Source: Aurelia coerulea
Taxonomy: Eukaryota > Cnidaria > Scyphozoa > Semaeostomeae > Ulmaridae
Direction of reading: 5' to 3'
NCBI GenBank assembly: GCA_039566865.1
Contig: CM076947.1
Span: forward strand, 18,291,501-18,355,500
Length of the DNA stretch: 64,000 bases
Shown: in pieces, positions 33,357 to 44,636 of the stretch
How the letters are laid out: every line of letters starts with the position of its first letter
Position numbering within the stretch: position 1 is the stretch's first letter
The notes under the pieces: model-generated
Seen by the model: only the letters and a program-made list of their open reading frames with translations
The model's database searches: none
Told to the model about the DNA's origin: nothing
Position numbers and translations under genes: made by a program

Positions 33357-34358
33357 AACAAGGGCAGATTTTGTAATACAATGATAACAGTTGCGTTTGA
33401 TTGACACTTTGATTCAAAGCGATTAGCGACTGCAGACAATGGAAATTCTCTCAACCAGTAATTGAAAACAAACAAAGCTGCAAAAGTTTCCGCAGGGCAA
33501 ACTCTCGCCTCGTGCAAGCGAAAGGTGGTTTTTTAGAAAAGTCACGTGCTCATTACGAAAGAAGAAGGGTAAATCTAAGGGCCTGTTTACATGGGAGTTT
33601 GCAGCCGGGGCTGAAATTTCAGCCCGTTTACCCGAGGTGAAACTTCGTCCCTCCTCTACGGTCAAAGGCTTGTAAATATCAGTTTGCCATTATATGGACA
33701 ATGTCTCGCCCCGGGCTGAAAAGTGCCCCCGGGCTGAAATTTCAACTCGCCTTGCGCTAGCCGAGATGAAACGTTGATCCCTTAACAAGCATTTAATCCC
33801 CATTGTTTTACGTGACGCGCGCCCATGTAATGGCAAATTTTTTTTCAAGCCCGGGCTGAAAAATCAATGACGCATGCGCTTTTGTCTGTTATTTGTGCTA
33901 GACAGATTTTCAGCCCGGGCTGAAACTCTCCATGTAATGGCGAAATATTTTCACCTCGGGTAGCAGGGCTGAAAATTCCCATGTAAACAGGCCCTAAAGT
34001 TCTGTTTCGCGGATTTCGTTTATTTGATTTAGAAGTCGAGCAGAAGGCATTGTAATTCTCGCGTATTTAGGGCATAAATGAAACGATTACAAAACTTCTC
34101 CTGAATGAAATGAACAAGAACTTTAAATTTACTCTTCTTCTTTCGTTATAAGCATATAACTTCTCTTAAAAACCACCTGTCAATCGAAAGTAGAAGGCGA
34201 GAGTTTGCCTTACTAGATTCGGAGAAACTTTTGTAGCTTTGTTTGTTTTGAATTACTGATTGAGAGAATTTCCTTTGTCTGCAGTTGCTAATCGCTTTGA
34301 ATTGAGGTGTCAATTAAACGCAACTGTTGCTATTGTATTACAAAATCTGCTCTTGTTT
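33357..34358. mobile_element. hAT-like inverted-repeat element, short copy, 8-bp TSD
   Basis: The ends read AACAAGGGCAGATTTTGTAA on the left and the complement of AAACAAGAGCAG on the right. The flanks AAATGGGC (33349-33356) and GAATGGGC (34359-34366) match in seven of eight bases, which fits the 8-bp duplication of hAT transposons. The arms are about 220 bp, including CTCTCAACCAGTAATTG and GGGCAAACTCTCGCC. It is a shorter relative of the 54137-56104 copy, and a separate MITE (33579-33994) is inserted in it. No transposase was found. Confidence 0.75.
33579..33994. mobile_element. Harbinger-like MITE nested in the hAT-like element
   Basis: 416 bp with ends GGGCCTGTTTACATGGG and CCCATGTAAACAGGCCC, flanked by TAA on both sides (33576-33578 and 33995-33997). 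The paralogous hAT-like copy shows the empty site AAATCTAAAGTTCTG at about 54361-54375, which proves the insertion and the 3-bp duplication. The interior has several GCCCGGGCTGAAA-type words in both orientations, giving extensive self-pairing. A TAA duplication and GGGCC-type ends fit PIF/Harbinger. Confidence 0.85.
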
Positions 34359-34438
34359 GAATGGGCCCATAAATGTTCACTAGGCGCAGGAAGTAGAAAT
34401 GAAGCAATCCTAAGGAACTCCCAAGAAACAGTGAGCAT

Positions 34439-37223
34439 TATGGTGGCCCATAGCTGCCATTTCGAATTTTGATCTTTTATTGAATTTTTTTGTTTTTTTC
34501 ACATGAAATGTTTTTATTTCGTTAGATTTTTCATCTAAACTGAATAAAAGGAAATAAATTAAAATTGATTTCAATATTTAGGAAAATATTTTGAATGAAA
34601 AAAATTTTGAAATGAAAAAAAATTTTTGAAATGAAAAAAAAATTTTGAAATGAAATAAAATTTTTGAAATGAAAAACAACTTTAGCAAAAAAGAAAAAAA
34701 TAAAAAATTTTTTTTGAATCAAAACGAAATTCATGGCGAGGCTTTTGGCGGGAAATGCCCTTGTCCAATCCAAAATGTCGGCAAACGCGAGGAAAATGGC
34801 AGGACCACCACGTATTCCACTGTTGAAGAGTGGATTAATCCAGTTACCAGTGCAAATAACAAGGTTTGAGAAGGAAAGAGATTTAAAGCTACACGAGGCG
34901 AGATTTTCCGAGACAAGTGGAGTACAAGAACGTTAGACAGAAGGCTGATAAGATTCTTCGGTGTCTACCGAACAGATCCGAATAGTCCTAGCGCCGTGGA
35001 GCACAAAATTCCTGGTCCTGGTAAACTCTTGGGTGGGAGTGCGTGCAATGCATAATGTGATAAGACAAGATTACCACTCAATTGTACCGAGAATAGGGGT
35101 ACATGCAATAATGTATAACTTGGATCAGAAGGGCCTCCAGGAACATTTGCCCTGACGAAAACAAGAACGAGTCTGGGGCTATTCACCCGAGGTCTTCTCA
35201 TTGGATGGCCATGCGAAACAGATGGGTTTCCAAAAAAAGTACATTTCCTCTTACAATCTATGGACACTGCAACTCAAAAAAATTATGTATCTTTAAAAAA
35301 TTGATTGGGAATTTGGGAGATGGTATTTTGATTTTGTAATTGAGAATGAATACATGGATCAATCAAGAAGATTGAACAGAAATTGCCTTGCACTCAAACA
35401 TACTCAATGTTGAAGAAGGCTACTTGGAAGCTGACTTCAGGGAGAAATATGAATACTGTATCTGCTGCCAAATCCTGGTGATGTTTTGCCAAAATATTGT
35501 TCAAAGATATATTGCTTGTAAAAGAAAGACTATGACTAAGCACCTCAACTTAAAACAGTAAAGCACCCAGGGAGAACTTTTCAAGTATGACAGTTCTTTG
35601 CAGAGATGCTCTATTTCGAACCACACACTGTGTTGACAATTTATTTTTTCTATTTTGAAGACCTAAAAGAACAATAATATTTTTTGCAAAAACCTATGAA
35701 ATGTTGTGATGTTTCAGTAACCCAAGAAAATACTTAGCTCATCCCAAAATGTTATTCTGAAAATGATTTGTGCATACCAAGCATAAAATTCACAAGTTCC
35801 CTTCCTTCACTTATAATAGCAGCAGTAACAATATTGTTAATAAACAAAAACAATCAGCAGTTATAGTTTGTATTGCAACAGTTTCAAATACAGTTCCACG
35901 CACACAATGTTAGCAGCATACGGTTCAAATCCGTTTGGTTCTATTTTTACTCAGAATGTTACTTGTACAGCAGGCTTTAGCATTCATGACTTGAAAGTTC
36001 AGTTGTCTTCTTGCTTAAGTTCTTTCAAACCCACCTTTGTACAGTAACCATTACACTTGTGACTTGATATGAAAGTCTCCATGGCATATTTGCTCAGGTT
36101 TCCTGCACAAAAAAGGTATTCCCCATCCTCCTTCTGTGTGGTGGATGCAATTTCAGGGTCATAAAATGTGAACCCACTGCCCTGCATGTCTACAAGCATG
36201 ACAATTTTCTTGGATCTCTCATAAGAATATTGTGCAAGGCACTCTGGCAGATTTCTGATGTTGGATCCCCAACAACTAGCCCATTATTATGAACATGCTG
36301 GCTGAAATCCCCTTTAATATATGGCTCAATTGAAACAAAGGTGTCCTCAACCTCAATCTTGCCAAGAAAGATTTTGTTCTATTGCGGGACTCTCCCAAAA
36401 TCATTGCCACAGACATTGTTTACTCAGGTGGCTAGCTGGACAGTAAAGTTCTGAGCAAGTGCATTCATTTGAATGTTTTTTTTTTGGCTTTTGATTGAAT
36501 GCCCTAACTTCACGATTGTTATCAATCATTGTTATCAACTTCTTGATTACCCACTCTCTCTTGAATCCAGATGTGCCAATAATGGCTTTGAAAGCTTGTC
36601 TGAAACCACCTTCAGCAAATGACTTTTCTTCAATGTTAAACTCGATTGCTACTGGGACTGTTGACCATAGCAAACAGCATACCGTCAATCATAAAATGAA
36701 CAATTTCCATTTCTTTCACCTGGTTCCCAGGGTAATGGATCAATAACTTTCCCAAATATACCCAAGGTTGGATATATCCAAAACAGACAAACTTTTTGGA
36801 TAAATCTTCACAGCTTTGTACTTTTCACTCATCCTTTCAACAAGAAACGCAAAGCAACTTCCCACTAAATGCCTAGCCATGAGAGCGAGGTTTTGGCAGT
36901 TTTGGGCAATGGCAGTTTTGGGTCACGTGGAAAATTTTCGTTTTGATTTAAAACAATTTTTTTAATTTTTCCTATTTTGCTAAAATTGTTGTTCATGCCA
37001 AAAATATTTTTTCATTTCAAAAATTCTTTTCATTTCAAAAATTTTTTTCATTTCAAAATTTTTTTCATTTAAAAATGTTCCTAAATATTGAAATCAATTT
37101 TAATTTATTTCATTTTATTCAGTTTCGATGAAAAAATCTAACGAAATAGAAACATTTCATGTGAAAAAACAAAAAAATTCAATAAAAGATAAAAATTCGA
37201 AATGGCAGCTATGGGCCACCATA
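34439..37223. mobile_element. 2.8-kb TIR element carrying an alpha-kinase fragment, 6-bp TSD
   Basis: The left arm (34439-34729) starts TATGGTGGCCCATAGCTGCC. The right arm (about 36937-37223) is its reverse complement, with about 290 bp alignable at high identity and several GAAATGAAAAAAA repeats in both arms. The 6-bp flanks GAGCAT (34433-34438 and 37224-37229) are identical. No DDE transposase was recognised. The cargo is an alpha-kinase pseudogene on the minus strand (35999-36750) and a plus-strand stretch (34735-35160) with broken open frames of unknown kind. It may be a non-autonomous transposon that captured gene sequence. Confidence 0.75.
35999..36750 (-). pseudogene. alpha-type protein kinase (MHCK/EF2K-like) domain, frameshifted
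   Basis: The minus-strand fragments follow alpha-kinase order. IEEKSFAEGGFRQAFKAI, then VIKKL (36620-36530), form the nucleotide-binding lobe. VSIEPYIKGDFSQHVHNNG (about 36340-36280) is the VEPYIKG-type block. After a frame change come LPECLAQYSYERSKK and VMLVDMQGSGFTFYDPEIAS (about 36255-36140). The end reads AGNLSKYAMETFISSHKCNGYC, truncated here to its key residues: the H.CN..C zinc-binding signature near 36060, with a stop at 35999. At least two frameshifts, near 36,400 and 36,270, break the protein. Active alpha-kinases phosphorylate Ser/Thr in helical contexts; this copy should not. It lies wholly inside a TIR element. Confidence 0.8.
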
Positions 37224-37628
37224 GAGCATTCAATCTATAGCTATGGTTTTTCAGGGTTATTATAGCTCCAACGTAAATTTTTAACTGATTAATCTTTTAT
37301 TTGATGGGTGATATCTTTATAATGTCTACAGCACACAAAATTTGTGACGACATCATCACACAATTTCGCCAATGAACTTTGTAGGAGTTTTTAGCTTTCT
37401 TCATTAACAAAATTTCATTTACAGGAGGGATGTTTTCAATCTGGTTTGTAAATGGCGAGGACGGATACATTCTGTGAATGAAATAAGTTGCGATGGAAAG
37501 CATAGAAAATAAGGACAACAAATGATAGTAATGGATACAAAGATTTTGATTCCTCCTTCCACTCTCCGTTCCACCCCCCCCCCCCCCCTCGTGATACAGT
37601 TATTTCGTTGAAAAGGCACCGTGTTATA

Positions 37629-38140
37629 CCGGGTGTCCTAAATAAGTATACGAATTTTGTTTACTCCAGCGATATGAATTTAGCTTCAATCAATGGCTAA
37701 TCACTCTCAAGATGTTCCTCGATAGTTAAGTTAAAAATAGATACCTCATCTTTAAGTATTGGTGCTTTGAGAGCAGAAATATCAATTTTGAAAGTTCAAA
37801 TTTGCGTCCACCTGAAAACCAGAGCTTTGGCCTTTTGGCCTAAGCAAGTTCCTGAATCATGACGAAATTGAAAAATTAGGAAACTGTCTAATGAAACTGT
37901 CCAATGGGTGATTGGGTGGTGACTTCTGAAAAATAGGATAACGCAAGATCAAATATTGTTCAAATTTTATCAAGGCTATCGTTGATTTATATGCTGTGCT
38001 TTAAGAATTTGCTGAGGTCAAAAGGCAAAAGCCCTGGTTTGCAGGAAGGGGCAAGTTTGAGCTTTCAAGATTAACATGTCTTCTCTCAAAGCATCAATAC
38101 CAACGAGCGAGGTACCTATGTTCAAGTTAACTATCGAGGA
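37629..38140. mobile_element. mariner-type GGGTGTCC MITE, right end truncated
   Basis: Next to TA (37627-37628) it begins CCGGGTGTCCTAAATAAGTA, like the complete element at 48271-48879. The left-arm words ATGAATTTAGCTTCAATCA and TCACTCTCAAGATGTTCCTC are shared. The right arm keeps GGTACCTATGTTCAAGTTAA but loses the terminus after about 38140. It ends only about 95 bp before the acceptor of the 38236 exon. Confidence 0.75.
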
Positions 38141-38235
38141 CAATTCTTGCCTTGTACAATTTGTTGGTAGAATGCTGGCATGAACATAGATCTAACATGG
38201 AATATATATTTAATTATTTCCATCTTTTTTTGTAG

Positions 38236-38323
38236 GAGATGATGTGATGGGTAGACCAGTGATAGCATTTAGTGCTTGTCGAATGCCAGTGCGGGATCTC
38301 ATAGATCACCAAAGACTTATTGA
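38236..38323 (+). CDS. ARHGAP1: ARHGAP1-like RhoGAP, exon at start of Sec14/CRAL-TRIO domain
   Basis: An 88-bp exon with acceptor TTTTTTTGTAG (ending 38235) and donor GTAAAC (38324). With the G carried from the previous exon it reads GDDVMGRPVIAFSACRMPVR and ends LIDHQRLI plus two bases. This corresponds to the AGDDKYGRKIIVFSACRMPP segment of human ARHGAP1 (family knowledge). Entry and exit phases fit the neighbouring exons exactly. The donor is slightly weak (GTAAAC). It lies 27.9 kb from the previous exon. Confidence 0.9.
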
Positions 38324-38825
38324 GTAAACTTACTCTTCAATTATCCTTTGATTTTTATCACCATACTGTCTTGACGCCAAGGACGATTTACCGAAGTGCA
38401 TCAATGAAAATTTAACTCGTATACGGCAGGGCAACAGATTTTAAAAATTGTAATGCAAACTGTTTCATGCTCATAATTCAACTAAATCTGCAAGATTAAA
38501 TTTTGATATATTTTCCAGTATTTTTGCTGACTTGGTTGTGGAGTTAAAAATCAGCAAACTTTGAAATTGCCCCCTGGTCGAAACTAGAGCTGCTGCATCA
38601 ACAATGGTGAATCATAATGTCAAATTGTAAAGCGTGGAAATCCCTGCAATTATAAAACATTGCTGACAAACACGCAAACACACAATTTAGTTGAACATTG
38701 AACAGACACTTTCAGAATGATTTCTGACAAAACACAGTCGTCCATGATGGTTGCTTACTTTTTCTAAAATGATTTGGCCATTATTGCTGCTTAGCGCATG
38801 CGCGTAGCAGACATTTAGACGGGTT
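38324..38825. other. intron, no gene recognised
   Basis: The start of the 11.8-kb intron. No transposon termini or coding segments were recognised. Confidence 0.5.
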
Positions 38826-39600
38826 GATTGAAATTCCTGTGTCGATCGCTATGTATGTATGTTTTGCTGACTGCCCACCATAGAAATAGAAATGCCGCCA
38901 AGGATGCAAGGAGTTGGCTTACGTTCATTGCGAGAAGAAGGGGATTTTCACTGACTCTGGTACGTATCAAATCATTTTTAAAAATCTCATTTCATAGTAA
39001 ATATGAGAGGATTTCTTTTTATCCTCTCTGCTGTGTTGACAATTTATTGTTTTGCAGCGGATAGGTTCCAGAAGTGGGAGGAAGATTTCATCAACGAAGG
39101 CCTAAGCGTTTCTTACACTTTCACAAATAAACAGCAATGACTTGCCCTTTGTGGCAACGAATGAAACATATAAACCCATTGTGGCATTGCCACTTGTAGC
39201 AACAAAAGCAAATATATCAGAAATGCCCACTGAGGCACCCAACAACAGTGACTTTCCCATTGTGGAAAGAAGAAGTGAATCACCCATGTGGTGATAAACA
39301 GTTAATTGCCTATATTGTGGCAACAAAAGCTACTACTTCAAAACCATGCAAAACCAACTGAAACAAACAGCAAATTAAACGAATCTGATCATTCAGGATG
39401 CTCAATTACTTTTGGAAATATTTGTCAAAAGCTCTTTCTTTAGTAATACACAAGATGATAATGATTCACCATTCATTCCTTTGCATACAGCACCTGAAAA
39501 TGTTTTCACAGATAACAACCATGCAATTTTCATATTAGATGGGTACATGGTATCTATTATTCACAATCCTAACTCAGGGTTTTATGTATTTGATTAGAAT
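38826..39600 (+). pseudogene. possible remnant of a transposon-type gene (weak)
   Basis: Three coding-like pieces lie in a row. The first (38828-38958) includes RSWLTFIARRRGFSLTL, resembling the W..I.R..F.PT stretch of THAP zinc fingers, just after a CFADCP word in another frame. The second (39125-39290) is an open stretch DLPFVATNETYKPIVALPLV in the frame of 39125, ending in PMW and a stop. The third (39409-39597) ends HAIFILDGYMVSIIHNPNSG and FYVFD, a hydrophobic block like those seen in some transposon-linked OTU/peptidase-like proteins. A donor-like GTACG follows the first and an acceptor-like TTTTGCAG precedes the second. None of these assignments is firm. Confidence 0.3.
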
Positions 39601-40100
39601 AGGTAAGAATTCATCTTTTAGTAGAGTATTGTTGCACTTTAGAATAGTAGTTTTCTTTTTGCTTTGAAAACTGCAAATATCTGGCGCATAAATGTGTCAT
39701 GAATTGTTTCAGAACAGAAGAGATAATTTCCCATTGCATAGAAAATCATAAGAGAGGATTGCAAACAAGATAATTGAAAGGATCTTTCAACCATGATTCT
39801 TTGCCCCTGGAAGAGTTTTGATTGGTTTCTTGATTAATTTTCCCCCTCCTTTAGCTCAAATTTTTTGTCAGTATATTTTTGTTATCAACTTAGGTACCTA
39901 AATCGGCCTTTTCAACCAGCATACCTTGCATGTGCCATCTTTTTATTGGTGTTCATTTTTATGGACTGTACAAACCATGCTCGTTGCAAAGGCCCCTTTA
40001 ATGTTGCCATATGGCCATGCACATATATATCTCATACACAAAAGCTTATTATCTCATGTACATTTTGTTGCAGAAATGAAAGGTAACAGCTCATGTAAAG
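39601..40100. other. no gene recognised
   Basis: AT-rich intronic sequence. Short plus-strand frames near 39865-40120 overlap each other and carry no motif. Confidence 0.5.
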
Positions 40101-40104
40101 ATCA

Positions 40105-40790
40105 ACACAGCCTTGGATAAAATTGAAAAATGTCGTTCCACAATCCCAATTGTGTAATGTATATTATGCGTTAATCGAGAGTCACCTGCGTTATGCCGAT
40201 GTTATCTGGGGTAGTCTTTCAAAAACAAAAGTAGCTGCTCTCTAGCGCCTTCAAGACCGGGCGTATTCGATAATTGCAAACGCAAGAATAAAAGATGGCT
40301 GGTCGGCATCCTGGTTAAACGTAGAAAATCTTTTCCGTTACGATAGGAATGTCATGACTTACAAGATTATGAACAGACTATGCCCTGAAAACCTCTGGGA
40401 TAAATACAAGCCAAGATCTTTTCACTCGACCTACAATACGAGGCACTGTAAGGATATCCAGATCCCTAGATATAGGACTGAATTTGCAAAAAAGGGCTTT
40501 CATTACGCAGCTCTCAAGTCATGGAATGATACACCTGCCGAAATTCGCGAGTTACCGACACTTGATCGTTTAAAAAATCAACTTAAAACGCATCTAAAGA
40601 GCTAGACTCTCAAGCCAAACACAACTCCCTGGAAGAACAGCAAGGATTAAGTTTTATAGGGCTTTAGGTTTTTATTCATAAGGTTTTATCATTGTAAATA
40701 GATGTTATATATTTTAATTTGCTGAAGGGTTAATTTGTGTATAAATAATATTAAATGAAAATGAAAATGAAATGAACATTTATTTTTTTG
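40105..40790 (+). pseudogene. CR1/Jockey-type RT C-terminal fragment
   Basis: From 40155 the translation gives ALIESHLRYADVIWGSLSK, then after a stop RLQDRAYSIIANARI, then the 83-codon frame 40354-40605 with MTYKIMNRLCPENLWDKY, STYNTRHCKDIQIPR and AALKSWNDTPAEIREL. These are the standard C-terminal words of a reverse transcriptase in the CR1/Jockey group, distinct from families 1-3. The 3' end is an AAATG-repeat tail near 40755-40785. The catalytic core is absent. Confidence 0.8.
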
Positions 40791-41339
40791 ACAATCTGCG
40801 GAATGTTATTATGAATAATACCATGAGCAGCACTTACTTAACTGCGTTAACAGCTAGTTAGATTTATGCTTTCAATTATAAATGAACACTGAGAGCTCCC
40901 TAGAGAATGGATCACTCATGAAACATCAAGGGATCCCTTTGTTACAGTTTCTTAATAAAGTTGTGTGCTTGTTCGTAATCATTTGAAGTTTCAGATATTG
41001 CCATGCTTTTATTGCCACTGCTTGGCCTTTTCCTGCGGTTTTTGGCCGTTGGCTCTGTGGGCACTCCTTCAGTGGATACAGTCTAGGTAGGAATCTTAAA
41101 CACCTCTTTAGAAGAAAGAGACTAACAGGCTGGTTTCCTAAGCAGAAGCAGGTTTGTTGGTCAAGTTTGTTGCTTACCCTTCTAATAGTTTTCACTTATG
41201 AAAAGGATGATAAGAAAAATCCCTATCATCTCATGAAAAATCAACAAAAGTATGATCTATTTACAACTGAGAGCTTACAGTATCTCTCATTGGCGATATT
41301 GGATCCGACTGCATACAGGAACAGTTATCTGCTTGGGCA

Positions 41340-44300
41340 CTTTCTGATTTAAAATACAGAAACAACAAATCCTTCATTAGACTCCTTATGCTGCTGTCGG
41401 GTGATATTCATCTCCACCCAGGACCTTCTAAAATCTGCAAAACCTGCAACAAATCGGTAAGAAAAGGTCTCCCTTGCATGCAATGTAGTTTCTGGTTTCA
41501 CAAAAGGTGTGATAGAATACCTGATGCAGAGTTTGTAACTCTTTTCAGGTTGCCACAAAATGAAACTAGGTACACTTGTTTGTCTTGCAAGAACAACATC
41601 AGGATAAACCTTTGGCAAGAGTTACCATTTGCTGATGACCATTGGCCCAAGCACTTAGAAGAACAACCAATTCACATTGAAGTTCACAATGAAGCCACCC
41701 AAGGTCCAGCAAGAGAGTGTATGTGGAATCCCTTCAGAAAAAGAGGCTTACACTTTCTTCACCTCAATATAAATAGTCTATTGCCTAAAATCGATGAATT
41801 GTGCCTCATTGCTAAGAACTCAAATGCTGCAATCATTGGAATTACAGAATCAAAACTTGATAAAACAGTATTAGACAATGAGGTTACAATTGATGGCTAT
41901 GAACTAAAAAGATGCGACAGAAATCGGCAAGGTGGAGGAGGTGTTGCTTGCTACATCAGAAAAGCTTTATCTTTCAACTTAAGAGAAGGTTTTGCACCAG
42001 ACCTAGAGAACATATTTTTTGATCTACTTTTGCCAAAATCCAAACCAATCCTAGTTGGCATCCTTTACAGACCGCCCGACTCAAGTGGTTTTCTAAAAAA
42101 GCTTGATGCTGCTATCTCAAAAACAAAAAATTTTGACAATCAAGAAGTTTTTATCCTGGGTGACTTGAATATCGACCTGACTGGCAATAGAGGGAATAAT
42201 TCTAATGGGATCATGCGCTACAAAGAATTCTGCTCCCTCCACGGACTTGAACAACTAATCCAAGAACCAACACGCATAACTGAAAAATCTGAAACCCTAT
42301 TAGATCATATAATTTCAAATTCGGCTCAAAAAGTTTCCCAACATGGTGTTCTCAACTTGGGCTTATCTGACCTCCAAATGATCTATTGTACAAAGAAAAG
42401 TACCAGAGCCAAGAATTTTGATCATAAATACATCAAAATCCGCTCAATGAAAAATTACAGTAAAGAACTTCTTTTGAAACAACTCAAATTGATTAAATTC
42501 CCAAAATATTTTGACTTTATTGATATCAATGCTGCTTATTCTCACTTCATAAAATTGATTATTTCGGTTATTGATGAGATTGCTCCATTGAAAGAGATTC
42601 GTGTGAGGAACAACACTCAAGAATGGATGGATGAGGAAGTCCTTGAAGGGATCAGGATTCGTGAAAAGCTGCTTTCTAAATTTAAAAGGACTAAACGTCA
42701 CACTGATCATGCTAATTTTAGAAAAGCCCGAAACAATGTTTCATCTCTGATAAAAAAGAAAAAGAAAAATTATGTAGTTGGCAAACTAAATGAAAATATT
42801 GGCAAGCCAAAAGAATTATGGAAGAGCCTAAAATCACTTATCCATCCAAGCAAGATAAAGCTTCAAAAATCTGCCTGAAGAAAGATGGACAACATTGGTT
42901 CGATGATAAGATTAATTCCAACATTTTTAAGAACTTCTTTTCAAATTTGGCTTCAGAGCTTGTAAAGAAGCTACCAAATCCGCCCTGTAAATTCGGCATA
43001 GAAAGTGTCAAAGAATACTACAAGAACCTTAATCTCAAAACTGACAGTTTTACACTTCACCATGCAAAACGTGATAACGTCCTCAACTTTTAGAGGGAAT
43101 AAATCCTTCAAAAGCAGCAGCACCTGATAATCTTGAAGGAAAATTCCTTAAAGATGGTGCACCAATTTTAGCTACACCATTGACGGAGCTATGCAATCTT
43201 TCAATTTCCTTGGCACGCTTTCCCGATGATTGTAAACAAGCCAAAATGAAACCTCTTTTTTAAAAAGGGAAGCAAAGATGATCCAAAAAATTATCGACCT
43301 ATCTCACTTTTGCCGCAGATCTCTAAAGTAATTGAAAAAATTGTCCATGAGCAGATACAAGAGTACCTAGATAAAAGCAAAATTCTTTATCGGTACCAGT
43401 CTGGTTTTCGTCCATTCCACTCAACGGACACATGCTTATCATGTCAAAGCGACAAAGTCATACAGGGATTGGAAAATAGTATGTCTACGGGCATGATATT
43501 GATCAATCTCCAAAAAGCGTTTGACACAATCGACCATGAGATTTTCCTAGAAAAAATGAAATATCTTGGCTTTGCTGACTCAGTCATATTCTGGTTTCGA
43601 TCATACCTAACAAAACGAACTTTCTATGTAAACATAGGCAAAGATTCCTCGTCGCCCGGAGAATTATCGTGTGGTGTTCCACAAGGCTCTATTTTGGGCC
43701 CACTCATCTTTCTCTTATATGTAAATGACATGCCACAAGCAGTGGACTGTGATTTACTTTTTGTATGCAGATGATTCCTGTCTTCTATTTGGAGACAATG
43801 ACGACAACGAAATAGAAAAACAACTGAACAGAAATTTTAATTCCCTCTGCGATTGGTTTGTTGACAACAAACTAAGCATACATTTTGGGGAGGATAAAAC
43901 AAAATCGATACTTTTTGGTAGGAAAAATAAACGAACCGGCAGTAAAAAACTAGACATTAGAAGAGGTGACATTAAGATCAAACAACACACGTCAGTCACA
44001 TACCTTGGCTGTGTCCTTGATGGGGGCCTGTCTGGCGAGTCAATGGCAACCAGGACCCTTGGTAAAATCAATGGCAGGCTCAGATTCCTTTACAGAAAGC
44101 AAAATTTTCTTGACCTTTCCCTTCGAAGATTACTGGCAAATGCACTAATTCAACCCCACTTTGACTTTGCATGCAGCGCTTGGCTTCCAATGTTGTATAA
44201 AAGATTAACTAAAAAAATTCAGACGGCTCAAAATAAATGTATCAGATTCTGCTTGAATCTGAGTAACAGAGCACATATAGGAGTAAAAGAATTCAAAACT

Positions 44301-44636
44301 GTAAACTGGCTCCCCACTAAAGAAAGGTTTGAGCAATGCACTGCTGCAAAGGTTTTCAATTTTTTTGATCATGCAGCCCCATCATATATGTCAGAGATGT
44401 TCTTACCAGTTGGCCAGAGCCGAGTAACTCGAAGATCTAAAAACAAACTAATTCAACCTTTCCGAAAAAGCAACACAGGATAAAATGGTCTCTTATATTT
44501 AGGACCTAGAATATGGAACAGTTTACCCTCAGAACTAAAATCTGCAACAAACAACAACAGTTTCAAACATAAAATCAAAGATCAATTCTTTAAAAATCTC
44601 CAAAGTCTTGATGATAGTCCCTACATATATTATTAG
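41340..44636 (+). pseudogene. CR1-type ORF2 (family 3) with PHD-like finger, endonuclease and RT
   Basis: It starts with a degenerate 2A-like word LLSGDIHLHPGP (41391-41426), followed by a PHD-like Cys/His finger (CKTCNKSVRKGLPCMQC, then WFHKRCD and CLSC). The endonuclease occupies about 41745-42380: LHLNINSLLPKID, ITESKLD, LYRPPDS, LGDLNID and GLSDLQM, where the usual SDH/SDC position is altered to DLQ. The RT follows in pieces (43310-44483) with YRPISLLPQISKVIEKI, INLQKAFDTIDHEIFL, CGVPQGSILGPLIF and YADD (43757-43768). Frame changes occur near 42,870, 43,090, 43,260 and 43,760, the last immediately before YADD. A TAA at 44481 precedes a further 50 codons, ending at 44636. The 3' UTR runs to a CATA-repeat tail near 45010. 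It is inactive. Confidence 0.88.

Noticed and set aside
35160..35960. Plus-strand coding-like stretch inside the alpha-kinase TIR element
   Set aside because: Words such as GPGKLLGGSACNA and GPPGTFALTKTRTS read protein-like, but frames break often and no family could be named, so it is not listed as a gene.
40926..41195. Minus-strand ORF with a protein-like C-terminus in a second frame (KNRRKRPSSGNKS...)
   Set aside because: It could be a last exon, but there is no upstream partner, homologous copy or recognised motif.
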